DNA from: Sphingobacterium sp. LZ7M1
GTDB taxonomy: Bacteria > Bacteroidota > Bacteroidia > Sphingobacteriales > Sphingobacteriaceae
DNA length: 64,000 nucleotides
Reading direction: 5' to 3'
NCBI RefSeq assembly: GCF_024296865.1
Contig: NZ_CP101134.1
Location: forward strand, 1,426,001-1,490,000
Positions within the stretch are counted from its first letter, which is position 1. Each line of letters starts with the position of its first letter. Made by a program: the position numbers and the translations under genes. The notes beneath the pieces were generated by a model, which saw nothing but the letters and a program-made list of their open reading frames with translations, did not search any database and had not been told where the DNA came from. Below, piece by piece: positions 34,763 to 45,844 of this stretch.

Positions 34763-36184
34763 ATGGAAAATAAGAGAATTAATGGCAATGATTTGATTGC
34801 CTTAGGATATAAAGAGAATTTGGCTATTGGGGTTGCTTTGAAGATCAACAAGAAGCGATTGGGTTTTAGCAAAGAGGAAATGTTGACGAAATTTAAAGCT
34901 GTTTTGGATGATCCAAAAGCTTTTGCTGAAGATCCCGTGTTTTCACCGCTCTCATTTGCCTTGTTGAATATAGAGGAATTGGGAAAATACAATATCCCCT
35001 TGAAGACTGAAGAGTTGCCATACGAGGTGTATGGCGCTGAGCAAATTGAGGATGGGGCAAAGAGCCAAATGAAAACGGCGATGAAACTGCCGGTAACGGT
35101 TGCCGGTGCCTTGATGCCTGATGCACACCAAGGCTATGGATTGCCTATTGGTGGGGTATTGGGAACGAAAAATGCAATCATTCCTTATGCTGTTGGGGTC
35201 GATATCGGTTGCCGTATGGCGCTCTCCATATTTGACCTTCCGGCCAGTTATGTGGATACCCATCGGGACGAGCTGAAAAAGATCTTGATGAAAACCACGC
35301 GCTTTGGTGCGGGGAACGGTTTCTTGAAAGATGAACGTCTTGACCACGAGGTGTTGGAGAACGATCAGTTTGATGCCAATCCTTTTGTGAAGCAATTAAA
35401 AGATAAGGCTTGGACACAGTTAGGATCTTCAGGTGGTGGAAACCACTTTGTGGAGTTTGGCATCATGGAATTTAATGAAGAGGATAAAGAATTAGGGGTT
35501 CCTCAAGGACAGTACTTGGCTCTATTGACGCATTCTGGCTCTCGTGGATTGGGGGCAATGATCGCCAATCACTATACCAAAATGGCTATGCAGTTCTGTC
35601 AATTGCCGCATGAGGCCAAGCATTTGGCTTATTTCGACTTAGATTCTGCTGAAGGCCAAGAATATTGGTTAGCCATGAACCTAGCGGGGGACTATGCCTC
35701 AGCCTGCCATGAAGTGATCCATGAAAAGGTGCTCTCTGAATTGGGTGCTGAGCGATTGACGAAGGTGGAAAATCACCATAACTTTGCTTGGAAAGAGATG
35801 TGGAAAGGAGAGGAGCTGATCGTGCACCGTAAGGGCGCAACTCCAGCGGCAAAAGGGGTGATGGGAATCATTCCGGGATCGATGGCTGCACCAGGATTTC
35901 TGGTGCGTGGAAAAGGGGCTGAGGGAGCGATCAATTCGGCTTCGCATGGTGCAGGACGATTGATGAGCCGTACCCAAGCGATAAAGACCTTGTCACGAAA
36001 AGAGCTTAATCAGCGGTTGGAAGATCTAGGGATAACCTTGATCGGAGCGGATTTGGACGAAGCGCCAATGGCCTATAAGAATATCCATGAGGTCATGGAT
36101 GCCCAAAAGGAATTGCTGGATGTGGTTGCATCCTTCCATCCAAAGGTGGTCCGCATGGCTGACGATGGTTCAAGGGAAGATTAA
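34763..36184 (+). CDS. rtcB: RNA-splicing ligase RtcB
   Basis: A 473-residue RtcB, which joins RNA 2',3'-cyclic phosphate or 3'-phosphate ends to 5'-OH ends using GTP and Mn2+. Key features: VGVDIGCRM with D147 and C150 as metal ligands, GSSGGGNHFVEFG with H228, HSGSRGLG with H257, ENHHNFAW with H338/H339, and SASHGAGR where H395 is the guanylylated histidine. All active-site positions look intact. It repairs tRNA or rRNA cut by toxins or colicin-like nucleases in other systems. Here it is second after slipin in an operon with a WYL regulator and a tRNA-like RNA. No archease or RtcA gene is adjacent. Confidence 0.96.
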   Translation: MENKRINGNDLIALGYKENLAIGVALKINKKRLGFSKEEMLTKFKAVLDDPKAFAEDPVFSPLSFALLNIEELGKYNIPLKTEELPYEVYGAEQIEDGAKSQMKTAMKLPVTVAGALMPDAHQGYGLPIGGVLGTKNAIIPYAVGVDIGCRMALSIFDLPASYVDTHRDELKKILMKTTRFGAGNGFLKDERLDHEVLENDQFDANPFVKQLKDKAWTQLGSSGGGNHFVEFGIMEFNEEDKELGVPQGQYLALLTHSGSRGLGAMIANHYTKMAMQFCQLPHEAKHLAYFDLDSAEGQEYWLAMNLAGDYASACHEVIHEKVLSELGAERLTKVENHHNFAWKEMWKGEELIVHRKGATPAAKGVMGIIPGSMAAPGFLVRGKGAEGAINSASHGAGRLMSRTQAIKTLSRKELNQRLEDLGITLIGADLDEAPMAYKNIHEVMDAQKELLDVVASFHPKVVRMADDGSRED

Positions 36185-36244
36185 GCATGGAGGTATTGGC
36201 TTTTTGTTCGGTTCTTTGACCTTAATATTGCCTTTTAATAAAAA

Positions 36245-36287
36245 GGGATAAGGTTAGGCAGGATTTTTACCTGCCATCTTATCCTTT
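36245..36287. terminator. Bidirectional terminator between rtcB and thiF
   Basis: GGATAAG (36246-36252) with CTTATCC (36278-36284) and the inner GGCAGG (36257-36262) with CCTGCC (36270-36275) form a long two-part stem. A-rich and T-rich flanks suit termination of both converging operons. Confidence 0.82.
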
Positions 36288-36313
36288 AGTAATTGTCACA
36301 CTAATTACTCTCT

Positions 36314-37018
36314 TTAATATCTTAACTGGTTGAAGTTCCAGTTTTTGCCATCGATGATGGTCAACTGGTTTACAGGGACATTAAGTCCCAGAATAACTTT
36401 CAGGGTCAACATGGCCATCATGGTTCCAGTGATTCCCGCCAAAGCTCCCAGAACCCCAAATTGGTCACAGTTCTGTACATCCTCTGGATTAGGGGGACTT
36501 GGAAATATATCCCCTAGGTTCTTGCTGCCCTCATAATTGAATACAGCCACTTGACCCTCAAAGGAAAATATGCTTCCATAAACGAGTGTTTTTCCCATTT
36601 TGATACAGTGGTCATTAACCAAGTATCTCGTTTCAAAATTATCTGAACCATCTACGATGATGTCGTATCCCGAAAATACAGCCGCAATGTTTTCCTTATT
36701 TAGTTTCTGGTCGATGGGCTCGAAAGAAATTCCTGAATTGAATTGGCGTACAAAAGAATGTGCACTTTCGACCTTTGGCCTTCCAATAAAGCTTTCTTGG
36801 TGTATCACCTGTCGGTTTAAGTTATGGATTTCAAGTATATCAAAGTCGATTGCAGCCAATTTCCCAACGCCTGCTGCTGCAAGGTATTGAATGACAGGGG
36901 ATCCTAATCCGCCTGCACCGATCACCAGAACCCTTGAGTTTCCAATCTTGCGCTGGCCTTCAATGGATACTTCTTCCATGAAGATCTGTCGGCTATAGCG
37001 ACTGAATTCTTTATCCAT
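36314..37018 (-). CDS. thiF: ThiF/MoeB-type adenylyltransferase
   Basis: A 234-residue E1-like enzyme that adenylates the C-terminal Gly-Gly of ThiS so sulfur can be added for thiazole synthesis. The N-terminal RYSRQIFMEEVSIEGQRKIGNSRVLVIGAGGLGSPVIQYLAAAGVG contains the GxGGLGS ATP loop, followed by the catalytic DGSDNFETRYLVND. It lacks the C-terminal rhodanese domain found in larger MoeB-like proteins. The usual zinc-binding CxxC pairs are absent from the C-terminal part. It is last in the thiamin operon and overlaps thiH by 8 bp. Confidence 0.9.
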   Translation of the reverse strand: MDKEFSRYSRQIFMEEVSIEGQRKIGNSRVLVIGAGGLGSPVIQYLAAAGVGKLAAIDFDILEIHNLNRQVIHQESFIGRPKVESAHSFVRQFNSGISFEPIDQKLNKENIAAVFSGYDIIVDGSDNFETRYLVNDHCIKMGKTLVYGSIFSFEGQVAVFNYEGSKNLGDIFPSPPNPEDVQNCDQFGVLGALAGITGTMMAMLTLKVILGLNVPVNQLTIIDGKNWNFNQLRY

Positions 37019-38153
37019 GGTTGCTGTTTGAGTTGCTGAATTGTTCAGAAAAACAGGAGTCCCAATCTTTCATGATAGGGTCATAGCCCTTGGCCTTTAT
37101 ACTGTTCTTTATTTCTTCCATACTTCGTTCATCGGAAATTTCAAACTGCTCCAGAGATTGCGGGTCCACGACATATCCACCAGGATTGGTTTTTGAGGCA
37201 GCACTCATGGTTGTTGCTCCCAATGCGATGATATGGTTCCTGAAGTTTTCACTTTCTCGCGTAGAGATTGAAATCTCCAGATCCGGATTCCAGATCCTAT
37301 AGGCGCAGATCAATTGCAACAAGTGACGGTCCTCCATAATGAAGTTGGGTTCAATTATGCCCTCCGCGGGTCGCAATCGTGGAAATGAAACGGAATATTT
37401 GGTTTTCCAATATCGCTGTTGTAGGTAATTCAGATGAACCGCATTGAAGAAGCTGTCAATCCGCCAATCCTCTAGGCCTAATAGAACGCCTAGACCTATT
37501 TTATGGATTCCGGCAGAGCCTATGCGATCTGGTGTTTCTAATCGGAATTTGAAATTGGACTTTTTGCCTTTCGGGTGGTATATTTTATAGACTTCCTCGT
37601 GATAGGTTTCTTGATAGACCAACACTGAATGTACTCCTGCCTGATGGAGCATGGCATACTCTTCCTGGGAGAGTGGCTGTACCTCAATGGAGATATTTGA
37701 AAAAAAGGGTTTCAAGAGACTGATGGCGTTCAGGAAATATTGGATTTCTACGGTCTTATTGGCCTCTCCCGAAACCAATAGGACATGATTGATCCCCATC
37801 TCTTTTAAAGCCATGGCTTCCAAGATGATTTCAGCATTGCTCAAGGTCCTTCGTTTTATTTTGTTGTCCATACTGAAGCCACAGTAGGTACAGATGTTCT
37901 GGCATTCATTGCTCAGGTACAAAGGGGCATACAGTTGTATGGTCTTGCCAAAACGCTGTTGGGTCAACTGGCTGCTTAGTTGTGCCATTGGTTCCAAATA
38001 AAGTTCTGCAGCAGGTGAGATTAGGTTCAGAAAGTCCATGATAGACTTCTTAGGCCGAATCAGGGATGCTTCAACATCGGAGGTTTTGCAATTCTGTATT
38101 TTGTTTTGTATTTCTTTCCAGTCGTATTGGTTTAAGGTTTCTTTGATGTCCAT
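37011..38153 (-). CDS. thiH: 2-iminoacetate synthase ThiH
   Basis: A 380-residue radical-SAM enzyme that splits tyrosine into dehydroglycine (2-iminoacetate) and p-cresol for thiazole formation. The [4Fe-4S] cysteines are C84, C88 and C91 in SNECQNICTYCGFSM. The C-terminal half follows the family (PRLRPAEG, STRESENFRNHIIALGATTMSAASKTNPGGY). Use of ThiH rather than ThiO suggests an oxygen-sensitive step. It begins 4 bp after thiG and overlaps thiF. Confidence 0.95.
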   Translation of the reverse strand: MDIKETLNQYDWKEIQNKIQNCKTSDVEASLIRPKKSIMDFLNLISPAAELYLEPMAQLSSQLTQQRFGKTIQLYAPLYLSNECQNICTYCGFSMDNKIKRRTLSNAEIILEAMALKEMGINHVLLVSGEANKTVEIQYFLNAISLLKPFFSNISIEVQPLSQEEYAMLHQAGVHSVLVYQETYHEEVYKIYHPKGKKSNFKFRLETPDRIGSAGIHKIGLGVLLGLEDWRIDSFFNAVHLNYLQQRYWKTKYSVSFPRLRPAEGIIEPNFIMEDRHLLQLICAYRIWNPDLEISISTRESENFRNHIIALGATTMSAASKTNPGGYVVDPQSLEQFEISDERSMEEIKNSIKAKGYDPIMKDWDSCFSEQFSNSNSNHG

Positions 38154-38157
38154 CCTG

Positions 38158-38925
38158 TTATTGATCCATTAAAAAACTAGTTAGTGGAGAAGATGGATTG
38201 GCATTGAAGCTCTTGCTTGCTAATCCAGATTCATAAGCCATCCTTCCTGAAATCACGGCCAGCTTGAAAGCTTCGGCCATTTTAATAGGGTCCGAGGCCG
38301 TGGCAATTGCAGTGTTCACCAATACGGCATCTGCTCCAATTTCCATGGCTTGGGCAGCATCAGAGGGGGTTCCAATGCCCGCATCGACTACTACCGGTAC
38401 CTGACTCTGTTCAATGATGATCTCCAAAAAGTCTATGGTCTTTAATCCCTTGTTGCTTCCTATTGGAGAACCTAATGGCATAACAACTGCCGTACCGGCA
38501 TCCTCCAGTTTTTTACATAAAACAGGGTCAGCATGAATATAGGGCATGATGATAAAACCCTGCTTGGCTAACGCCTCGGTAGCTATTAAAGTTTCGATGG
38601 GGTCAGGCATCAAATATCGAGGGTCAGGATGGATTTCAAGTTTGATCCAATTGGTTTCAAAAGCTTCTCTTGCAAGTTGGGCTGCAAAAATTGCTTCTTT
38701 TGCATTCCTAGCTCCCGAAGTATTGGGAAGCAAGGCCACATTGGGTAATGACAAGGAATTCAGCAAGGTATCCTCGGCAGATTGGTGATCCACTCTTTTT
38801 AACGCTAAGGTGACCAATTCGGTTTGAGAAACTAAAATAGCTTCCTCCATTTGGGAAAGGTTTCCAAATTTTCCAGAACCTAAGAAAAGTCTGGATTGAA
38901 ATGTTTTATCGGCTATTTTCAACAT
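38158..38925 (-). CDS. thiG: Thiazole synthase ThiG
   Basis: A 255-residue TIM-barrel enzyme that condenses 1-deoxy-D-xylulose 5-phosphate, dehydroglycine and ThiS thiocarboxylate sulfur into the thiazole. The Schiff-base lysine is K95 in [17 protein letters not shown] near residue 16 and [29 protein letters not shown] are conserved. It overlaps the upstream thiE by 20 bp, a sign of tight operon packing. Confidence 0.96.
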   Translation of the reverse strand: MLKIADKTFQSRLFLGSGKFGNLSQMEEAILVSQTELVTLALKRVDHQSAEDTLLNSLSLPNVALLPNTSGARNAKEAIFAAQLAREAFETNWIKLEIHPDPRYLMPDPIETLIATEALAKQGFIIMPYIHADPVLCKKLEDAGTAVVMPLGSPIGSNKGLKTIDFLEIIIEQSQVPVVVDAGIGTPSDAAQAMEIGADAVLVNTAIATASDPIKMAEAFKLAVISGRMAYESGLASKSFNANPSSPLTSFLMDQ

Positions 38926-39552
38926 AATCTTCTGTGTAAAATTGATTCATTCTTGAAGTTGCAGAAGGGTCATTTTGAATCAAGCTTGATATAGCCACGC
39001 CATAAATCCCTGCTTGCAACAATTCGGTTAAGTCCTGTTCTTTTATCCCTCCAATGGCATAAATTGGAGGGTATTGTACCTTTTCATTTTTTAGTCTTTG
39101 GATGATTTCCTGGTATCCTGAAAATCCTAGAACTGGACTCAGTTTCTGTTTGGTTGAGGTGAACCGTAATGGTCCAAGACCAATGTAATCGCATTCTTCC
39201 TGAATTCTTTGAAGTACATCCTGGAAGCTGTTTGCTGTCCCTCCAATAATTTTTTCATTGCCTAAGACAGCTCTAGCACTTAAAATAGATTCATCCTGCA
39301 ACCCTAAATGGATTCCATCTGCATCCAGGTCTTTGGCTAAATATAAATGGTCGTTGATGATAAAGGTTGCCTGATAGAGTTCACAGAGCTTTCGGCTCAA
39401 TTCTGCAAGCTGATGAAGTTCCTTTTCTCTTCCAAATTTCCACCTGAGTTGTAGCCACTTGATTCCTGAATCCAGAGCCTTCCTGATATTTCTTTCCTGG
39501 TCCGAAAAAGTTCTTCCATCAGATATGTATTGGATTCGACTTAAGTTAGTTT

Positions 39553-39556
<4 letters not shown>
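38906..39556 (-). CDS. thiE: Thiamin-phosphate synthase ThiE
   Basis: A 216-residue TIM-barrel enzyme that joins HMP-pyrophosphate and thiazole phosphate to give thiamin phosphate. Family text is clear: [50 protein letters not shown] and [25 protein letters not shown]. The start at 39556 overlaps the upstream stop as ATGA; a longer form from 39574 is also possible. It is the better of two ThiE-like genes here and most likely the true synthase. Confidence 0.9.
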
Positions 39557-41981
<2,425 letters not shown>

Positions 41982-41988
41982 TTAAGGG

Positions 41989-42195
41989 TTATCCGCCTTG
42001 AGTTGCGGTTATGATTAGGATAGAATCAGTATCAGTCAATAAGGTATCCGACCATTTGTCTCTAGGGATGACTTGGTTATTTAGGGCAACAGCAACACCT
42101 TTGGTTTTGCCTTTAAGCTCCAAATCCATTAATTCCTCCAAGGTAAATGGAGATCTCTTGTACTGTTTTGTCTGATTATTGATAATAAGTAACAT
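41989..42195 (-). CDS. thiS: Sulfur carrier protein ThiS
   Basis: A 68-residue ubiquitin-fold protein ending in Gly-Gly (ITATQGG), the site of adenylation and thiocarboxylation. It supplies sulfur to ThiG. It is the first gene behind the TPP riboswitch, whose 3' end lies about 80 bp before the start codon. Confidence 0.93.
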   Translation of the reverse strand: MLLIINNQTKQYKRSPFTLEELMDLELKGKTKGVAVALNNQVIPRDKWSDTLLTDTDSILIITATQGG

Positions 42196-42277
42196 TCCTG
42201 AATAGTTATTTAAGCATTAATGCTTTAGGAATGTCTACTTTAGGTACAGGACGCACCCATGAATGACATTTTACTTT

Positions 42278-42359
42278 TCCCTACGCTAGTATGATCTAGA
42301 TCAGGTTATAAGGGTAAAATCTCAGCCTGCAATTAATGCAGACACCCCTAAAGCGTAGG
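42278..42359 (-). promoter_or_regulatory. TPP riboswitch (THI box)
   Basis: Read on the minus strand it has the full thi-box order: P1 arm CCTACGCT, AGGGGTG, CTGAGA, ACCCTTATAACCTGATCT and the closing AGCGTAGGGA. P1 is a perfect 8-bp helix (42352-42359 with 42279-42286). It binds thiamin pyrophosphate and lowers expression of the thi operon when the vitamin is plentiful. The control mechanism (translation or termination) is not clear from the 80-bp expression platform. Confidence 0.96.
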
Positions 42360-42460
42360 CAAGTTAGCTAAATGAGTTAACTAAAAGAAATTATTTGTGA
42401 TTATAATACAATTTACAGGTTGCTTCTTTACCGAGAAGAAACCTTAAGCAATCCCTAGAA

Positions 42461-43201
42461 CTACTTTAGGATCAATCTTTCAGCAGGGTTTTTCTCTTTA
42501 AATTCTTTGTAATATTTCTTGATATACACATGCAGGTCATAGCTGGTCCAATATTGGGCAGTTTCGAAATCAGGTCTATATTCCACCATAAACTGTTCCA
42601 GCTCTTCATCGTCCATGGGGATAATATCGCTGATGCTTGCTTTGTTGAAGATTTGGTCCACTTCCATATTTTTGATTTCTTGTTGCATAAAAGCATTGAA
42701 CCTTCTCGCGTTTCTACCAGATTTACTGAATTTTTCGTAGAAGTAAGTAACGGTTGGCATGCCAAAGGGTAGAAGCAGGTACCATGGTGGTTCACCGGAG
42801 TAATATAGTCCCCCTTTAACGTTGATATCTTTTTTCATGCTTTCCAGTTCCTTCAGCTTTGCAGCTTTGGTATTCCCCATGACGACGATCTCTTCTAGCA
42901 CGATGGATTTTTTCTGTAGGAAAACATGCTGCTTTAGATCTTCAGCCAAGATACTGAGGCTATTCCAATGCGGATGGACAAAGGTTATGCTATCAGACGG
43001 GCGGGCATCGATGCCAAAGGAACCATCAAAATCTGATCGCAGCGTTTGTTTTGTTCTTTGGTTAATGACATCCACATTTTTGATCAACAGACTGCTGTCA
43101 CTGGAGTAAACTGTGCCGGTATACCTCTTTTGAGCTTGGGAAAATGCCACCAAACTATAAAGGAACAAAAGGAAGGAAATAATAATCGGTTTTAATGCCA
43201 T
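42461..43201 (-). CDS. Secreted carboxypeptidase-regulatory-like domain protein
   Basis: A 246-residue exported protein. The signal peptide is IIISFLLFLYSLVAFSQAQ. Residues about 25-110 look like a CarboxypepD_reg-like beta-sandwich (YTGTVYSSDSSLLIKNVDVINQRTKQTLRSDFDGSFGIDARPSDSITFVHPHW). The rest is helical and charged (residues 115-246) with no recognised family. In Bacteroidota such proteins are often envelope-located, and this domain also precedes TonB receptors, but no receptor is nearby. Function unknown. Confidence 0.75.
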   Translation of the reverse strand: MALKPIIISFLLFLYSLVAFSQAQKRYTGTVYSSDSSLLIKNVDVINQRTKQTLRSDFDGSFGIDARPSDSITFVHPHWNSLSILAEDLKQHVFLQKKSIVLEEIVVMGNTKAAKLKELESMKKDINVKGGLYYSGEPPWYLLLPFGMPTVTYFYEKFSKSGRNARRFNAFMQQEIKNMEVDQIFNKASISDIIPMDDEELEQFMVEYRPDFETAQYWTSYDLHVYIKKYYKEFKEKNPAERLILK

Positions 43202-43422
43202 AGCTCTAATATTAAGCTTTCATTTTCTTTAGGTGAAAATAATTCATCTAGTCTAATTTACTAAATCTAAAGGCTTAGAATGACAGTAATAACTATATTT
43301 AACATATTGGTTAAGAAAATTAAATACAGGAAGTCGTTTGGGGAATTAATTATTCTCATTTCGCCTGTTTACTAAAAATGAAAGGCTATTTTTGGATTCA
43401 ATTTTAAAAAGAGCGATTGACC

Positions 43423-44289
43423 ATGTTTGCCAAAATCCGAAACACCAATATTGCTGTTGCTGCTGCCATCTTATCCATGATCTGTGTGCAAGGGGGAGCA
43501 TCATTCGCGAAGCAGTTGTTTCCGGCCATTGGTCCCATTGCGACAACAACCTTGAGGATTGGCTTATCTGCCATTCTGCTCTATGCGATTAATAGGCCGA
43601 AGCTACGTACCTTCAACAAGCAACAATGGATGTACTGTGGCCTTTACGGAATCGGCATTGCCGTCATGAACCTCATTTTTTATATGGCCATCCAAAGAAT
43701 CCCATTGGGCTTAGGTGTTACCATTGAATTCGTAGGACCTCTGTTCTTGGCCTTTGTCCTATCAAAGAAATGGACAGATGTCATCTGGGCAGTATTGGCT
43801 TTGACAGGAATTTTACTGATCGTTCCTTGGAAGAGCAATGGCATCGATCCGATAGGATTGGGATTAGCCTTGCTTGCAGGGGTCTTCTGGGCCGTGTATA
43901 TCCTGATGGGGGCCAAGCTTTCCAAAGTTATGGAGGGTAAACAGGCAGTTACTACCGGGATGATGATCGCAACGGTCTTTATAGTTCCATTTGCCTTAAT
44001 GGATGGCGCGATATTGAACATCAATACTGGGCAATTTTCCAAAGGGCTTCTCGTGGCCATCTTATCTTCTGCATTGCCGTTTTCATTAGACATGATGGCC
44101 TTGGGAAGACTGCCAGCCAAAACATTCAGCATCTTGACCAGTCTGCAGCCTGCATTCGGTGCACTCTCTGGACTGATATTTTTACATGAATACCTCAGTA
44201 TCAATCAATGGGTGTCTGTCTTATGTGTGGTGTTGGCAAGTATAGGGACGACAATTTTTTCTCGAAAACAGGAAATGCTTGAACTATAA
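43423..44289 (+). CDS. EamA-family transporter (RhtA-like exporter)
   Basis: A 288-residue membrane protein with ten hydrophobic segments in two EamA repeats. Text such as GGASFAKQLFPAIGPIATTTLRIGLSA, YMAIQRIPLGLGVTIEFVGPLFLAF and GLALLAGVFWAVYILMGAKLS resembles RhtA, the threonine/homoserine exporter of E. coli. The ATG at 43423 is the likely start; a TTG two codons upstream is in frame. A TATTTTTG -7 box lies at 43387-43394. Substrate cannot be read from sequence alone. Confidence 0.88.
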   Translation: MFAKIRNTNIAVAAAILSMICVQGGASFAKQLFPAIGPIATTTLRIGLSAILLYAINRPKLRTFNKQQWMYCGLYGIGIAVMNLIFYMAIQRIPLGLGVTIEFVGPLFLAFVLSKKWTDVIWAVLALTGILLIVPWKSNGIDPIGLGLALLAGVFWAVYILMGAKLSKVMEGKQAVTTGMMIATVFIVPFALMDGAILNINTGQFSKGLLVAILSSALPFSLDMMALGRLPAKTFSILTSLQPAFGALSGLIFLHEYLSINQWVSVLCVVLASIGTTIFSRKQEMLEL

Positions 44290-44352
44290 ATAAAAAATTC
44301 CAACAAAAAAATCCATGAAATGTTCAAAGGGTATAAACAAATTTTCAATGAT

Positions 44353-44601
44353 ATGCCCAGAGAAAAAACACCCCAGATAAAAAAACCAAAAACCTATGAT
44401 GCATTGGTAGATAAGGGGATGAGTAAAGAAAAAGCTGCCCGAATCTCAAATGCCCAGGCTGCTGGTACCATCGATCATAATTCTAAAAAGCTGGAAGAAA
44501 GATCAAAATCTGATTTATTGGCAGAAGCAAAAGAAATCGGTATAAAAAATCGTCACAGCATGAATAAGGGACAGCTTATCAAAGAAATCAGAGGACATTA
44601 A
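44353..44601 (+). CDS. Small DUF7218-like protein with a Rho-N/SAP-like C-terminus
   Basis: An 82-residue hydrophilic protein: MPREKTPQIKKPKTYDALVDKGMSKEKAARISNAQA is like the short DUF7218-type N-terminal unit found in plasmid and chromosomal small proteins. The end, RSKSDLLAEAKEIGIKNRHSMNKGQLIKEIRGH, is like the helical Rho termination factor N-terminal fold that binds nucleic acids. Function is unknown. An in-frame ATG at 44320 would add 11 residues; I prefer 44353 because it matches the family start. A terminator follows immediately. Confidence 0.65.
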   Translation: MPREKTPQIKKPKTYDALVDKGMSKEKAARISNAQAAGTIDHNSKKLEERSKSDLLAEAKEIGIKNRHSMNKGQLIKEIRGH

Positions 44602-44617
44602 CAGTCCTCTTTTTTTA
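44590..44617 (+). terminator. Terminator after the DUF7218-like gene
   Basis: AGAGGAC (44590-44596) pairs with GTCCTCT (44604-44610), then seven T. The stem includes the last codons and the hairpin also sits at the end of the converging minus-strand gene. Confidence 0.85.
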
Positions 44618-45364
44618 TCCTCCTAAATTTACTACGCGATTTAGGGAATCTAAGCTTGCAGTACATTTTTCATTAGCTTTCGTGCCTATGACTTGAGTAT
44701 CGCTCTCTTCGACTTCATAGCCTTTGCTCTTCAGGTAATGGATCAACGTATTCCTATGATCGACTTCAAAGTTTGAGATCACCTGCGGGAAGGTTGTGAA
44801 TATTCTGTAATGATTATCTTTTCTGTTCTGTTGGATTAACTCTGATTTTACGGTCATGAGCATGACCCCACTGCCATAATCTGCTAGGTAATAGGCGTCG
44901 GCATCAAACATTCCGACTGCGATTAGGCCCAATCGATGTAAGTCTTCCTGTTTGATCGAAAATTCAGGAGTCCTCAATTGATCTATTTTATTTTTCACAC
45001 CAAACTCCTTCAATGCTTTCGCATCAATTAGGAGGTTTTCAGGTAAGTTTGATTGACTATTTGCCCATGACCAAAGCCAAGTGTTCACAGAATAAGAAAA
45101 GCTCCCAATAATCTGCAATGGAAACTCAAGTCCATCACCAAAAGTGATTGACCCACGTGTCAAATCCGCATCCCAGCTCTTGTCTTCAATTAATTCCGAA
45201 AAGTCCACTTGCTTTTCAAATCCATAAGCTGCATAACTCTCAAATAATTCTTTCTCCGTTTTTATTGGCTCAATTATAGGGCTTTCTTTGCTGGTTGGTT
45301 GTTCTGATTTTTCATTTTCCTGTTTAGGTGTAGGTTTTCCAAATAACCTATTTAAAAATCCCAT
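44615..45364 (-). CDS. DUF6882-like protein
   Basis: A 249-residue soluble protein. After an N-terminal low-complexity linker (residues about 10-40) it shows FGDGLEFPLQIIGSFSYSVNTWLWSWANSQSNLP, with the aromatic WLWSWAN segment typical of DUF6882. The function of that family is unknown. It is encoded alone, converging with the DUF7218-like gene. No signal peptide is seen. Confidence 0.65.
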   Translation of the reverse strand: MGFLNRLFGKPTPKQENEKSEQPTSKESPIIEPIKTEKELFESYAAYGFEKQVDFSELIEDKSWDADLTRGSITFGDGLEFPLQIIGSFSYSVNTWLWSWANSQSNLPENLLIDAKALKEFGVKNKIDQLRTPEFSIKQEDLHRLGLIAVGMFDADAYYLADYGSGVMLMTVKSELIQQNRKDNHYRIFTTFPQVISNFEVDHRNTLIHYLKSKGYEVEESDTQVIGTKANEKCTASLDSLNRVVNLGG

Positions 45365-45844
45365 AATATATTACTTTACTGTGTTAGTTTCTTTTGATGA
45401 TTTAAGTTAACAAAGGCTGGTTGAAATCCATAATTAGAAGGGGCTAATGTTGTAGGAAATTCATTTTTCGTAGTGTTATATCTACTGTTTGTAGGAGAAA
45501 ATACTTATCAGCCTAAATCGTCGAATATTAATTTTACCTCAATTAAAGTGAAGTTAGGTTTTATTTTAGCTTATTAATGGTCGTTTGGTTAAATATTTGC
45601 TTAAATTCTGGACTTAATAAGGTAGCCTATTTTAAGATCGTATTTTTTTGATATTGTAAAATTTACATAGATAAATGGTTGTGTAACAATTTGTTATTGT
45701 AAAGATAGCCGAGTTGTTACAGCAATGTCTGTTCAAACAGTTGTTTCGCTTAACAAAATAATCTTTCATTCCTGTGATTATTAGTGTTATGTGCTGAAAA
45801 GTAATTGTTTTATTGGCTATTTTTGACCATTATTATTTTTACCT
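45365..45844. other. 480-bp AT-rich intergenic region
   Basis: No gene or strong hairpin found. A perfect TAnnTTTG box (TATTTTTG, 45818-45825) lies 19 bases before the GTG start of the sensor kinase gene, implying a very short leader, but no clear -33 box is at the proper distance. Confidence 0.4.

Noticed and set aside
44628..44640. Another WYL operator half-site (ACTACGC)
   Set aside because: It lies inside the DUF6882-like coding region and lacks the second arm.
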